NCBI GenBank assembly: GCA_030603635.1
Contig: JAUVXK010000009.1
Coordinates: 1 to 45,456 of the forward strand
Source of the DNA: Burkholderiales bacterium
Lineage (GTDB): Bacteria; Pseudomonadota; Gammaproteobacteria; Burkholderiales; Burkholderiaceae_C
Direction of reading: 5' to 3'
Length of the DNA: 45,456 bases
This document shows positions 6,490 to 14,688 of the stretch, piece by piece; the first letter of the stretch is position 1; each line of letters begins with the position of its first letter. Under the pieces are notes generated by a model. That model saw only the letters and a list, made by a program, of their open reading frames with translations, did not search any database and was not told the origin of the DNA. The position numbers were made by a program, and so were the translations under genes.

Positions 6490-8015
6490 GCGCCGCTCTT
6501 CCACTGATCGAGGTCCCCGAGCCCCAGCTAGTATTCGGGCACGACCAAGCGATGACGCATCCGAAGGACGGGCTGCTCCTGTATGGCCCCATCCAACAGC
6601 TCCCGGCTGGCGCGCGGCTGCGCATCGGAGTCGTGTCCACGGCCGACGGCCTGCGCCGCTACAAGCAGTACGTGGAGCGCTTGGCACGACCGATTCCAGC
6701 AAAGAAGGACAACGATCCAAACCACACGCCGTTTCCCGGCTTCGAGGCCGCTTTCGGGGCTGTGTGGCCGTCGAAGCCGGAGGTCTGGCTTCAGGTAGAC
6801 GAGACGGATCTCGCGCAGGCGATCCGAATCGAGGACCGCCACCAAGCGATCCACAAAGCAGTGTCGCTCTACTCGGACGCGATCGTCGACCATTTACGAC
6901 AAGCCAGCGAGTCCAACTTGGACCTATGGATGACTGTGGTCCCTGAGGAAGTTCATCGTTACTGCCGCCCCAAGTCTGTGGTGCCGAAAGCGGAGCGCGC
7001 CGAGCGTGACGTGTTGATGGACAAACACGCGGCGACGCGGCTCCTGCGCTCCCCGGGCCTCTTCGAGGAGGACAACGTGTCAGCCGAGATCTACCTGCAT
7101 GAGCTGGACTTCCACAACCAGCTCAAGGCACGGCTGTTAGAGCATCGCGCAGCTGTGCAAGTAGTGCGCGAGACCACTCTCGCCCCCGACGACTTCAAAA
7201 AGCGGAACGGACAGCCCCTCCGCGGCCTGCAAGACCCAGCCACACTCGCGTGGAACATTTCCACCACCTGCTTCTTCAAGGCCGGATACAGGCCTTGGAA
7301 GCTTGCCTCGGCCCGACCTGGGGTGTGCTACGTCGGCATCGTCTACAAGGATGACGCATCCACCTTTGAAGCAGGTCAAGCGTGCGTCGGCGCTCAAATG
7401 TTTCTCGACTCGGGCGACGGAGTGGTCTTCAGGGGGGCGGTAGGCCCGTGGAAGACCGAAACGAAGGGGGACTACCGCCTGCCGAAGGAGAAGGCTGCCG
7501 CGCTAATGCAGTTGGTGGTCTCCGCATATCGGAAGGAGCACGGCGAAGCGCCTAGAGAGCTGTTCGTCCACGGAAAGACACGCTTCTCCGAAGAGGAGTG
7601 GGAAGGCTTTCAGTCCACAGTCCCGCCGGAGACAAAGGTAGTGTGCGTACGTATCCGCGAGGACTGGAGCATCAAGCTCTACCGACGGGCGCAGATGAAC
7701 ATTCCGCGCGGCGTTGCGTGGGTCAAGACTCCGCGCTCTGCCTATCTCTGGTCGAAGGGGTTCGTGCCGCGCCTTCAGACTTACGCAGGCCGTGAAGTGC
7801 CCAACCCGTTGCAGATCGAGATAGTGCGCGGCGAGGCGAAAATCGAACAGGTGCTCGCCGACGTGCTGGCGCTCACCAAGCTCAACTACAACGCTTGCAT
7901 GTTTGGCGATGGAATCCCAGTGACTCTGCGCTTCGCCGACTCGGTGGGCGAGATTCTGACGGCTGCACCGCGCAAGAACGAACTGCCGCCACTGCCGTTT
8001 CGTTTTTATATCTGA
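6486..8015 (+). CDS. Short prokaryotic Argonaute (MID-PIWI), catalytically inactive
   Basis: This 509-residue protein has only MID (about 30-250) and PIWI (about 255-509) regions, with no PAZ or N domain, as in short pAgos. The MID end reads DFHNQLKARLL and later VQVVRETTL; Lys214 and Gln225 are candidate guide 5'-phosphate contacts. The PIWI slicer residues are gone: the first strand reads CYVGIVYKDD where active proteins have an Asp, and the later position reads LFVHGKTRF. It should therefore bind a guide and target without cutting. The protein ends in LPFRFYI; a hydrophobic terminus is usual in Argonautes, where the last residue helps form the guide 5'-end pocket. It overlaps the TIR-APAZ gene by 4 bases. 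Together they form a SPARTA complex, in which Argonaute senses and TIR executes. Confidence 0.92.
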   Translation: MSAALPLIEVPEPQLVFGHDQAMTHPKDGLLLYGPIQQLPAGARLRIGVVSTADGLRRYKQYVERLARPIPAKKDNDPNHTPFPGFEAAFGAVWPSKPEVWLQVDETDLAQAIRIEDRHQAIHKAVSLYSDAIVDHLRQASESNLDLWMTVVPEEVHRYCRPKSVVPKAERAERDVLMDKHAATRLLRSPGLFEEDNVSAEIYLHELDFHNQLKARLLEHRAAVQVVRETTLAPDDFKKRNGQPLRGLQDPATLAWNISTTCFFKAGYRPWKLASARPGVCYVGIVYKDDASTFEAGQACVGAQMFLDSGDGVVFRGAVGPWKTETKGDYRLPKEKAAALMQLVVSAYRKEHGEAPRELFVHGKTRFSEEEWEGFQSTVPPETKVVCVRIREDWSIKLYRRAQMNIPRGVAWVKTPRSAYLWSKGFVPRLQTYAGREVPNPLQIEIVRGEAKIEQVLADVLALTKLNYNACMFGDGIPVTLRFADSVGEILTAAPRKNELPPLPFRFYI

Positions 8016-8503
8016 GCGGTAAATGGTCAAAGTCCTGGCGGCCTTGATCTCTGACAAGGTCACGCCACGTTGCACGCGCGTTCCATGGCATGTCGCCCTG
8101 CACGTGAGAACCGTCTCGATCTTGCGCTAGGCCGCGCGCGTGCTCATTTCACTCAGGGCTCGCATTATCGAGGTGGTAGACCCGGTTTTGCGCCGTGACA
8201 AGAGCATGGGCCATCAACGCATTCACCGGGCCATCGTGCCTTCCCATATGTCTCTTGAGGGTCGATTCTGCCCAGTCGCCTCAGGCCGAACCGGCCATTC
8301 AAGATTGGATAGCAGCCGCCAGCTGTCGAGCGGCGGGTTTCGGAGGTGGTGCGGCCATACCCGCCGCTGCCCATCGATTGGCCGGTTGCCATCAAAGCAG
8401 CCACACAGGCCGCAGCTACGAATGACTCAGATCAGCCTTAAGCCGACCTCTCTCCGAGCACCCTGACCGACGGCCCTAGTCGGGACCAGTCAGATTCGAC
8501 GGT
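8016..8503. other. Non-coding stretch after the Argonaute operon
   Basis: No gene is supported. It holds nested inverted repeats (8289-8387, listed separately). The reading frames on both strands are short and lack translation signals. The stretch lies between the end of the plus-strand Argonaute operon and the end of a convergent minus-strand gene. Confidence 0.4.
8289..8387. repeat. Nested inverted repeats in a non-coding stretch
   Basis: AACCGGCCA at 8289-8297 is the exact reverse complement of TGGCCGGTT at 8379-8387. Inside it AGCGGCGGGT (8329-8338) pairs exactly with ACCCGCCGCT (8359-8368). The two pairs are not concentric, so the fold is imperfect. It may be a transcription end, a decayed element end or a structured intergenic repeat. 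Confidence 0.45.
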
Positions 8504-9724
8504 CTACGCATGACCGGCCCCCGTCTTCAACACCGTTGCGTCCCCCATACCCAGCGCCTGCCCAATGATGACTTGGGCCTCTTCGGTCTGCTGCGCAGCG
8601 GCCGCAGCTTCTGTTGCCAGCCGGTAGGCGTCCCTCACATCAAAGGCGTCCAGCTCATAGCCGTGGCCCTTCGACATCCAGTGCAGTGCCGCCAGGGTGC
8701 ACTGCATGGCAAAGGCCGGTCGACTGCCGAGATGGTCGCGGGCCGCGCGGCTCAGTGTCTTGCTGTCGCACGGCGACGCCCAGGCCAGACGCGTGGCCTC
8801 ATCGAACAACTTCAGCGTCTTGGCCGTGGCAAACCACTTGCCTGGCTCGTGAGGGGCAGAGGCCACCAGATTTGCCAACAGCTTCTCGGCTGCCAGCTCC
8901 GGGTATTTCTTTGCCAGGGCCCTAAAGTTCGAGAGGTTGGAATTGGACCGGTTGGCCAGCCGTGCGTAACGATCAAAGGCTTCCGAGCGCCGGCCCACCT
9001 TGAGCAGTTCCTCCTCGGCAAAACGAGCGATAACCTCCTCACTGACCGTGGTGCCGGCGCGTTCGTGCACGTACGCGATGGCCTCATCGACCTGCCCTCG
9101 CGCGGCGAGGACACGTGCACCCCAGATCAGGTAGGGCCAGATCGGGTACGGGTCCATGGCCAACAGTTGCAGCACCTCCTCGTGGCGCCCAGCCTTGTAC
9201 AAGGCGCTGTAGCACAGGGTGGTGCCCGGGAAGTACGCATAGGTCCCCCGCCCCCGTTCACCCAGCTCCCTGCGCACCGTGGGAAGCAGCCGATCGGCCC
9301 ATTGTGATGCAAGCTCGGGACCGGCGCACAGCTCGCCCCAGTGGTCGCCTAGCGATTCGATGTACGGTGGGTCGTCTTCCTGGATGGCCTCGAACAGCCG
9401 GTCGAGCCACTTCTGACGCGCAGTGCTGCTCACCGGTACGCTGCCTATCAACGGCGCCAGTTCCTGGACGGCGGCGTAGGCGGCATTGCCCAAGGCACCG
9501 GAGGAGCCGTCAACCTGACACAGCGCGGGGGAGAGCTTTTCCAGAAAGAGCACGGCACCTTCGCCGGCACCGGCCGGGTCGTGGCGGGCCACCGCACGGA
9601 TCTCGCTGAGCGCCTCGTGGATGCGGGAGATGGCCAGCTGGGAACCCTTCCAGCCGAAGGTGCCCCGGCGAAAGCGGGCGCGAAAGGCCCAGGGAGTAGC
9701 AGCAGTGGAAGTCGCTCTCGTCAT
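8504..9724 (-). CDS. Helical-repeat protein of unknown function, downstream of an XRE regulator
   Basis: This 406-residue protein is not recognised with certainty. The start TPWAFRARFRRGTFGWKG is basic and aromatic. The rest is almost all helical, with tandem helix pairs of TPR/HEAT character from about residue 130 on (for example YSALYKAGRHEEVLQLLA, GARVLAARGQVDEAIAYV and FAEEELLKVGRRSEAFDRYA). There is no signal peptide or membrane segment. It follows the XRE gene by 37 bases and is probably cotranscribed with it. Such a pair resembles a regulator/effector or antitoxin/toxin cassette, but no toxin motif is visible. It may equally be a protein-interaction scaffold. Confidence 0.6.
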   Translation of the reverse strand: MTRATSTAATPWAFRARFRRGTFGWKGSQLAISRIHEALSEIRAVARHDPAGAGEGAVLFLEKLSPALCQVDGSSGALGNAAYAAVQELAPLIGSVPVSSTARQKWLDRLFEAIQEDDPPYIESLGDHWGELCAGPELASQWADRLLPTVRRELGERGRGTYAYFPGTTLCYSALYKAGRHEEVLQLLAMDPYPIWPYLIWGARVLAARGQVDEAIAYVHERAGTTVSEEVIARFAEEELLKVGRRSEAFDRYARLANRSNSNLSNFRALAKKYPELAAEKLLANLVASAPHEPGKWFATAKTLKLFDEATRLAWASPCDSKTLSRAARDHLGSRPAFAMQCTLAALHWMSKGHGYELDAFDVRDAYRLATEAAAAAQQTEEAQVIIGQALGMGDATVLKTGAGHA

Positions 9725-9761
9725 GGGAAGGTTCCGGCGTTCTTGTCAGTGTTCACGGGGA

Positions 9762-10073
9762 TCAGCCCTGGGTTTTCTTGCGCGGCTTGTAGGCCCGCTG
9801 ACGAGGCGTGCGCCGGATGAGCATGTCCAGCGGGTTGATCGTCACGATCGGCTGCAGGGTGGCGAGCCATGCATCACGGCGCAGCGTCCTGAGGACTGCA
9901 ACGAACGAGGACAGCGTCGAGCCCTCGCCGCTTTCCAGGCGGCGCACCACGTTGATCGACACGCCGCTGTGCTTGGCGACGTCCTCCAGGGTCAGGTTCA
10001 GACGCAGCCGCTGGGCACGCAGTTGTTCTCCCAGTGCCACCATGAGTTCATCCGTCGTCAAGCGTTCAGCCAT
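9762..10073 (-). CDS. XRE-family DNA-binding regulator (HipB-like)
   Basis: This 103-residue protein has a Cro/CI-type helix-turn-helix at residues about 14-70 (GEQLRAQRLRLNLTLEDVAK, then SGVSINVVRRLESGEGS) and a basic C-terminal tail (IRRTPRQRAYKPRKK). I chose the ATG giving MAERLTTDEL; the frame runs 14 codons further up, but those residues are not part of the fold. It resembles HipB-type antitoxins that normally precede hipA. Here no hipA follows; the next gene is the 406-residue helical-repeat protein. It probably controls its own operon. Confidence 0.8.
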   Translation of the reverse strand: MAERLTTDELMVALGEQLRAQRLRLNLTLEDVAKHSGVSINVVRRLESGEGSTLSSFVAVLRTLRRDAWLATLQPIVTINPLDMLIRRTPRQRAYKPRKKTQG

Positions 10074-10732
10074 AAGAACCCGATCTTGAATAATTAAAGC
10101 CGAGATCCACTCCAAATGTTCGATTGTGGATGGTTGTGCGGCACCCCCATGCCACGCGGTGGCTCAGGAGGGTGGAGGCGTCGTTTGTTGTTTCGCATTC
10201 CCATCGTCTGGCGATCCAAAACACCATCGGCCCCATATCTTCTTTCACTGCCTGGCTGCGGTCAGCCTGTTGCTGGGCTATTTGTTCAAGATGGTGCCAC
10301 CTCATCGCGGTCTTCAACAAGGGGGGGCATGAGACTTCGTGCTGTTGCGCTAATAGCGCTACAGCACGATGGACCGGACATCCTTCGAGACAGCGTGACG
10401 TGTGTACGGATTTGACTCACATCGAAGACACCCATGCGAGGTGTATTCAGTTCGAGTTCTCTTGATCAGACCGCCCCGGCAGCGCCGAGATGGCACGGCC
10501 CCGAGGGTGCGGTGCAGCCGTGGTCATCTCGCAGGGGTGATCGGCTTGGCCGAGTCAGTGCCAGATGCTGAGTTTGACGTCCCTGGGGAGGGCGTGTTTT
10601 CGGCGGCGCGCCTAATCGAGCAGAACGCCATCGGCATCCAGTGCAACGATAGGTTTTCTGAGGTGTGAAATCTTCATTGGATGGTTGCCGGTTCAGCTTG
10701 GGTGGCCGTCATCCTCAGCTTCATCGCCAGCC
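10074..10732. other. Non-coding stretch between two minus-strand gene groups
   Basis: No supported gene. Several overlapping plus-strand frames exist, but none has a ribosome binding site or protein-like composition. A perfect 13-bp palindrome (GCGCTAATAGCGC) lies at 10347-10359, and an AT-rich run at about 10080-10100 is a likely -10 region for the XRE gene on the minus strand. Confidence 0.4.
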
Positions 10733-11189
10733 TCACTGCGCCGCCAGATGGCGGTCAGCCTTGGCAGTCGAAGCGCACACAGATCGGTCCGAATTGCACA
10801 GATACTGATGGCCAGACCCCATTGTCAAAAGCACCAGCTCCACACCCGGCTCGATGGAGACCGCCTGGTGTATCGGGTAGTAGCCCTTGGGAGTTTGCAG
10901 CACCCATCGCGTATCACCCTGGCCCTGAGCCGCTCCCATCGCGATCACTGGGCCTAAAGGCGTGACCCGCTCGATGCGCATGGATCGGTAGATGTGGTGT
11001 ATCGCGAATACCAGTCCCACCAGAATGAACGCCAGGAACATCCGCCCCCCAGGGGCCGGGTTTGTCCTCGTCCTTGTCGAGCACCGTGCCGGGTTGAGAG
11101 GGCTCGCACGTTCCGTAGCCCGACTCCGACGGCTGGACCTGTGTGGCGTCATTGCAGGCCTGGGAATCGGAGCAAGGGGATGGGCTCAT
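10733..11189 (-). pseudogene. Small membrane protein gene with a frameshift at a G run
   Basis: Two overlapping minus-strand frames look like halves of one gene. The first opens at ATG (MSPSPCSDSQACND) behind a strong GAGGAG ribosome binding site and reads to about 11050. The second carries a membrane segment (MFLAFILVGLVFAIHHIY) and a soluble tail that runs to the stop at 10733. They join if one G is removed from the GGGGGG run at about 11045-11050 (minus-strand bases). The cause may be a sequencing error, a real mutation or a ribosomal slip; alternatively the second frame starts by itself at 11044. The predicted joined product, about 150 residues, has one membrane segment and is not recognised. 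It ends a gene group led by the integrase. Confidence 0.5.
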
Positions 11190-11235
11190 GGGGTTCTCCT
11201 CGAGTGAAGCGGAGGAGGGTGTGGGTTGGGGCGCT

Positions 11236-11841
11236 TTATCCATGCAGGGCCACTCCGTGTCGCAACGCGCTGCGTATGCGGGCGATCTGCTGCTCGTCCA
11301 GCGATTCGTCGTCGTACTCTTCTGCCCCCATCACGGCGCAGACGGCTGCGCCCTGTCGGGGAAGCCGCTGTCGCAACTGCCTCAGCACCGGGTACAGGGC
11401 ATCGTTGCGCAACTGCTCCAAGTCGTTCTGAGTCGGAGCGGACTCGTCCGCTTGCCTGCCATGTCGCTCGAGTTGGTACAGGTACAGGCCACAGTCTTCC
11501 AGTAGCGCGATCCAGGCCGCCATCGCACGCTCATGGCGCATCAATCGAGGGGACTCGAGAGCATGCCAAACCCCCTGCAGGCTCAGGTCGATGGCCAGCA
11601 CCGGCTGCGGCCAGTCGTCGCTGCTTCCCATAACTTGTAGATACGCCTCGCACAGGCGATCATCAGCAAAGACTTGGCCAATGAGGGCATCGAGCACGGG
11701 TTCGCCGAGCAGGGGGATGGCGCCGAGAATCCAGTGGCGACGTTGATCCCGATTGCAGAGGGTGCCACGAAGTCCCCGCGTGGGCGATGGAGTCTGAAGG
11801 CGTGGTCGGCTCGGGAGTTCTGTGCGTTCAATTGTGTTCAT
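11236..11841 (-). CDS. Unknown protein in the integrase gene group
   Basis: This 201-residue protein is not recognised. It is mostly helical and acidic toward the end (VMGAEEYDDESLDEQQIARI), with no membrane segment and no signal peptide. No good ribosome binding site precedes its ATG; it lies 52 bases after the 242-residue gene on the same strand. Its location in a row behind the excisionase and integrase suggests cargo or accessory genes of that element. Confidence 0.55.
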   Translation of the reverse strand: MNTIERTELPSRPRLQTPSPTRGLRGTLCNRDQRRHWILGAIPLLGEPVLDALIGQVFADDRLCEAYLQVMGSSDDWPQPVLAIDLSLQGVWHALESPRLMRHERAMAAWIALLEDCGLYLYQLERHGRQADESAPTQNDLEQLRNDALYPVLRQLRQRLPRQGAAVCAVMGAEEYDDESLDEQQIARIRSALRHGVALHG

Positions 11842-11893
11842 GATCTGGTGAAACTTGAATGTGATTTAAAAGGGAAGGGCGATCGGCCGGACA

Positions 11894-12622
11894 TCAGGCT
11901 CTCATGGATGAGCGCTGTGTCAAGGCCTCTCGGCATTGCACTTGGCACCAGGCCAGGGACGCCCCTACGCGCTGAATCTGCGCATGGATCCGCTCTGAGG
12001 CGTGCCCGGACGGTTCGCGGTGGAGCAGGATCTGTCCCAGTACCTCGGCCACGCCCGGGTCCAGGAGTTCGAACTCCTTGAACGCAGCCTTGGACATGAG
12101 CTCCAGGGCGTAGCGGCTGTAGGCATGGCCATAGCGGCTGTTCATGAACGCCATCGGGCGTTGCCCGCCGCGTTCCAACACGTCCCACATGCGCAATAGC
12201 CCAGCGGGGGCGATGAAGGCCGCCACCCGGGAAAGTTCATGGTCCAGATGGCTCATGCCGGGAAGGCTCAAGGATCGATGGCTGAGCCTCATGGCGATCT
12301 TGTAGGGCCAATCGTTCAACTCGATGTGCTCCAGGTCGGCGCTGCAGTCATGCCGGCCAGCCGGCTCGATGAGCAGCTGTTCGACAGCCGCAGGGGGCGG
12401 GTGGAAGTAGGCCCCGACAAAGTCCTTGTGACTCAGAAGTCGGACCATCAGGGTCTTGAGCGTGGCATGGCGTTGCAGGTTGAGCTCCAGCATGACGCGG
12501 CGCCGGTACTTCATGTAGATCGCATCCGGCACCACGAGTTGAGCGGCATTGACGACCGCTGTGCTGAAGCGAAAGTCTTGTGGGATCGGAACTTGGAACG
12601 GAGGGATGTGCTTCATGTGCAT
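11894..12622 (-). CDS. Unknown protein coupled to the integrase
   Basis: This 242-residue protein is not recognised. It is soluble and helix-rich, with several His/Arg-rich stretches. Its ATG sits behind GGGGGA and overlaps the end of the integrase frame by 10 bases, so translation is coupled to the integrase. Being coupled to a recombinase suggests a job in the life of the element (for example integration accessory, copy control or host interaction), but nothing in the sequence names it. Confidence 0.6.
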   Translation of the reverse strand: MHMKHIPPFQVPIPQDFRFSTAVVNAAQLVVPDAIYMKYRRRVMLELNLQRHATLKTLMVRLLSHKDFVGAYFHPPPAAVEQLLIEPAGRHDCSADLEHIELNDWPYKIAMRLSHRSLSLPGMSHLDHELSRVAAFIAPAGLLRMWDVLERGGQRPMAFMNSRYGHAYSRYALELMSKAAFKEFELLDPGVAEVLGQILLHREPSGHASERIHAQIQRVGASLAWCQVQCREALTQRSSMRA

Positions 12623-13944
12623 TGATTCCCCCGGTATGCCGGTTGCCCGATGTCATGCACAGGACGGTCGGTTGCGCCTTTGTGCGAGGGGCCTGGCGCC
12701 TGAGCGAGGTCGCCGCTCAGATCCAGCCGCTGCACCATGGCTGTCACCGGCACGATCGACAGCTGTTGGGCCAGCATGCGCTCCATTGCCGAACCGTCGC
12801 GTCGTGTCAGGTTGGGCACGAATCGGCTGTAGACCCGAAACAGCATTTCGGTGGTCGTGTGTCCGAGCTGTCGGGCGATCCACTCCGGGGCTTCTCCCGC
12901 TGCCAGCCACAAGGTGGCTGCGGTGTGTCGCATCTGGTAGGCACGCCTGTGGGTCAGCCCCAGGTGACGCAGCAGCGGATTCCAGACCCGGTTGAGGAAG
13001 TTCTTGTTGTCGATGGGCTGACCCTTGCGGTTGCAGAAGACGTATTCCGACAACCGGGCCGTGGCCTGGTGCTGACGTTGCAGGGCATCAAAGACGATCT
13101 GGGTCATCTGGATGTCTCGCAGGCTGCCATCGGTCTTGAGCTCGTCCTCCTCGTTGAGGACCAGTGCTTCGCGCACCAGGATCAGCCTTCTCTCGAAATC
13201 GATGTACTTCCATTTCAGGCCATGGACCTCTCCCGTACGCATGCCCGTGAAGAAGCGCACGGTGAAGTAGTCTGTGTAGTCGACCCGAACCGTGTTGATG
13301 ATGCGCTGCACCTCCTCCAGCGAGAACGGCTGCACATCGCTGCGCTTCATCTTCAGCGGTTTGATGTTTCTGAAGGCGGAAGTAAACTCATACCGGTCGG
13401 CCGCTTCATTGAGGATCTGTCGCAGCGGTTTCATCACGGAATTGATGCGTCGGTTGGAAAGGGTATGCTGGCTTTTGCGGGTGGTGACTTTGGCGAGTGA
13501 AGCCCGAAAATCCAGTACGTCTGCCTTTGTGATCTGGCCGACCTCCTTGTCCCTGAACCAGGGGATGAGGTACTTGTCCAGCGCGCCACGCTGCGTCACG
13601 CGGTAGCTCTTGCGCCAGGTCACTTCAGTCTGCTCAAACCACATCTCGGCAAAGTCCTTGAACAAAGGCGTGCCCACCGGTCGGTTGGTGTTTACCGGCG
13701 AGTTCGCGGCTTCCGGTGGTGTGGTTTGCTCGTCCTCCTTGCTTGGCAAGGGTTTGCCGAAAGTCTTCTGATAGTCGAAGCCGCCGAGGCTGATTTCTGC
13801 CTCGATCCGGTCGAGCACCTTCTGCAGGCGTTTGCGGTTGGCGGGGGTGTCGGTTAGTGCGGTTTGCTCCCGCATGCGGCGCCCTTGTAGCTTGAAGTCC
13901 AGAAACAATTGGCCGGTTTCTGGCCGGCTGCGCACACTACCCAT
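12613..13944 (-). CDS. Tyrosine-recombinase integrase (DUF3596-type arm domain)
   Basis: This 443-residue integrase has an arm-type binding region (about 1-60), a core-binding domain (about 93-195) and a catalytic domain (about 205-385). The catalytic set is Arg236 (GMRTGEV), Lys270, Arg339 in YQMRHTA, His362 (LGH) and the nucleophile Tyr372 (VYSRF). The first position of the HxxR box is Tyr, as seen in some integrases. I chose the start MGSVRSRPE; the frame is open 48 codons further, but those overlap the excisionase gene and look random. The gene overlaps the end of the excisionase-like gene by 8 bases. It should integrate and excise its own small element. The tail beyond residue 390 is low in conserved features. 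Confidence 0.92.
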   Translation of the reverse strand: MGSVRSRPETGQLFLDFKLQGRRMREQTALTDTPANRKRLQKVLDRIEAEISLGGFDYQKTFGKPLPSKEDEQTTPPEAANSPVNTNRPVGTPLFKDFAEMWFEQTEVTWRKSYRVTQRGALDKYLIPWFRDKEVGQITKADVLDFRASLAKVTTRKSQHTLSNRRINSVMKPLRQILNEAADRYEFTSAFRNIKPLKMKRSDVQPFSLEEVQRIINTVRVDYTDYFTVRFFTGMRTGEVHGLKWKYIDFERRLILVREALVLNEEDELKTDGSLRDIQMTQIVFDALQRQHQATARLSEYVFCNRKGQPIDNKNFLNRVWNPLLRHLGLTHRRAYQMRHTAATLWLAAGEAPEWIARQLGHTTTEMLFRVYSRFVPNLTRRDGSAMERMLAQQLSIVPVTAMVQRLDLSGDLAQAPGPSHKGATDRPVHDIGQPAYRGNQCT

Positions 13945-14176
13945 GGATCGCTCCTCCGTTCGCCATCGGGATCGGCAGCGAAACTTCGTGCGAGTGCTTC
14001 GCCATGTCTGCTTCGATGGTTTCCCAGATGTAGAGGGTTTTGCGGCCACCGAACGGGCGTATGTAGTGCCGCCCCTCCAGCAGCACACTGTCCTTCAGGC
14101 GATCCCTGATCGTTCTGGCGTCGTACTTGATCCTCGTAGACAGTTCGTCGGTCGTCAGATAAGTCTGATGGTTCAT
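13937..14176 (-). CDS. Excisionase-like DNA-binding protein
   Basis: This 79-residue protein has a winged-helix-like pattern (TTDELSTRIKYDARTIRDRL followed by EGRHYIRPFGGRKTLYIW). It resembles small excisionase or helix-turn-helix proteins that assist an integrase. I chose the start MNHQTY because AGGAG lies six bases before it; seven codons upstream the longer frame would contain that site. Its end overlaps the integrase start, so the two are coupled. It is likely the recombination directionality factor. Confidence 0.75.
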   Translation of the reverse strand: MNHQTYLTTDELSTRIKYDARTIRDRLKDSVLLEGRHYIRPFGGRKTLYIWETIEADMAKHSHEVSLPIPMANGGAIHG

Positions 14177-14200
14177 CACAAGCTCCTGTATAATCAAACA

Positions 14201-14230
14201 ATCAAGCGATACAAATTTTTATCGCTTGAT
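14201..14230. promoter_or_regulatory. Inverted repeat operator between excisionase/integrase and XRE gene
   Basis: ATCAAGCGATA (14201-14211) and TATCGCTTGAT (14220-14230) form a perfect 11-bp inverted repeat with an 8-base spacer in the divergent intergenic region. It is the likely binding site of the XRE protein encoded at 14306, and would set the balance between integrase and regulator. A binding test is lacking. Confidence 0.65.
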
Positions 14231-14255
14231 GCTTAATGTACACCAAAAAGCTTGC

Positions 14256-14284
14256 TTGACAAGTCTTTTGATATCTTTTTTTAT
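14256..14284 (+). promoter_or_regulatory. Probable sigma-70 promoter of the XRE gene
   Basis: TTGACA at 14256-14261 matches the -35 consensus. After 17 bases follows TTTTAT at 14279-14284 as a weaker -10. The predicted transcript starts about 15 bases before the XRE ATG. Confidence 0.55.
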
Positions 14285-14305
14285 CGTTCGCAGGAAAAAG
14301 TCGTC

Positions 14306-14551
14306 ATGATCCGGTTCAAGCTCGGGGAGATGATCGAGAAGCGGCAGTTTGCCGAGGGCCGCCGGATCACGATCAACGAGATCGCCAGCGCCACGGGCCT
14401 GAACCGCATGACGCTGTCCAAAATCCTGAATCAGAAGGGCTACGGCACGGGCACGGAAACAATCGACAAGCTTTGCGCCTACTTCTTTTGCGAAGTCTCT
14501 GATCTCATGGAATACGTACAAGACGTGTCTAATCCGGTCGACTCAGAATAA
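14306..14551 (+). CDS. XRE/Cro-type regulator of the integrase element
   Basis: This 81-residue protein is a compact Cro/CI-type helix-turn-helix (residues about 5-65: RRITINEIASATGLNRMTL and DKLCAYFFCEVSDLMEY), like small HTH_26-type regulators. The start ATG (MIRFKLGEM) sits behind AGGAAAAAG; an upstream TTG in the same frame falls in the promoter and is rejected. It is divergent from the excisionase/integrase genes and probably represses them through the 11-bp inverted repeat. Confidence 0.85.
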   Translation: MIRFKLGEMIEKRQFAEGRRITINEIASATGLNRMTLSKILNQKGYGTGTETIDKLCAYFFCEVSDLMEYVQDVSNPVDSE

Positions 14552-14688
14552 GTCGTTTAAGCCCACACGGGTGGCTGCTGTAGAGCTGGCCGGTCTTTGG
14601 ACTTACACCACATCAAGGGATGCGACCTATTTAAATTACAGGGCGAGATGGCTGCGAAGCACGGCGGCAAAAAATTGAAGGGAGAGCG

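Larger units (their letters stand above)
10733..14551. mobile_element. Small integrase-based element (xre, xis, int, three cargo genes)
   Basis: An integrase, an excisionase-like gene and a divergent XRE gene share an operator. On the integrase side three unrecognised genes follow in the same direction, the first of them coupled. Its ends are not seen: no flanking direct repeats were found by eye. It may be a separate element inside the larger island. Confidence 0.45.

Noticed and set aside
12580-13500. A 306-codon open frame antisense to the integrase
   Set aside because: The integrase keeps all catalytic residues on the minus strand.
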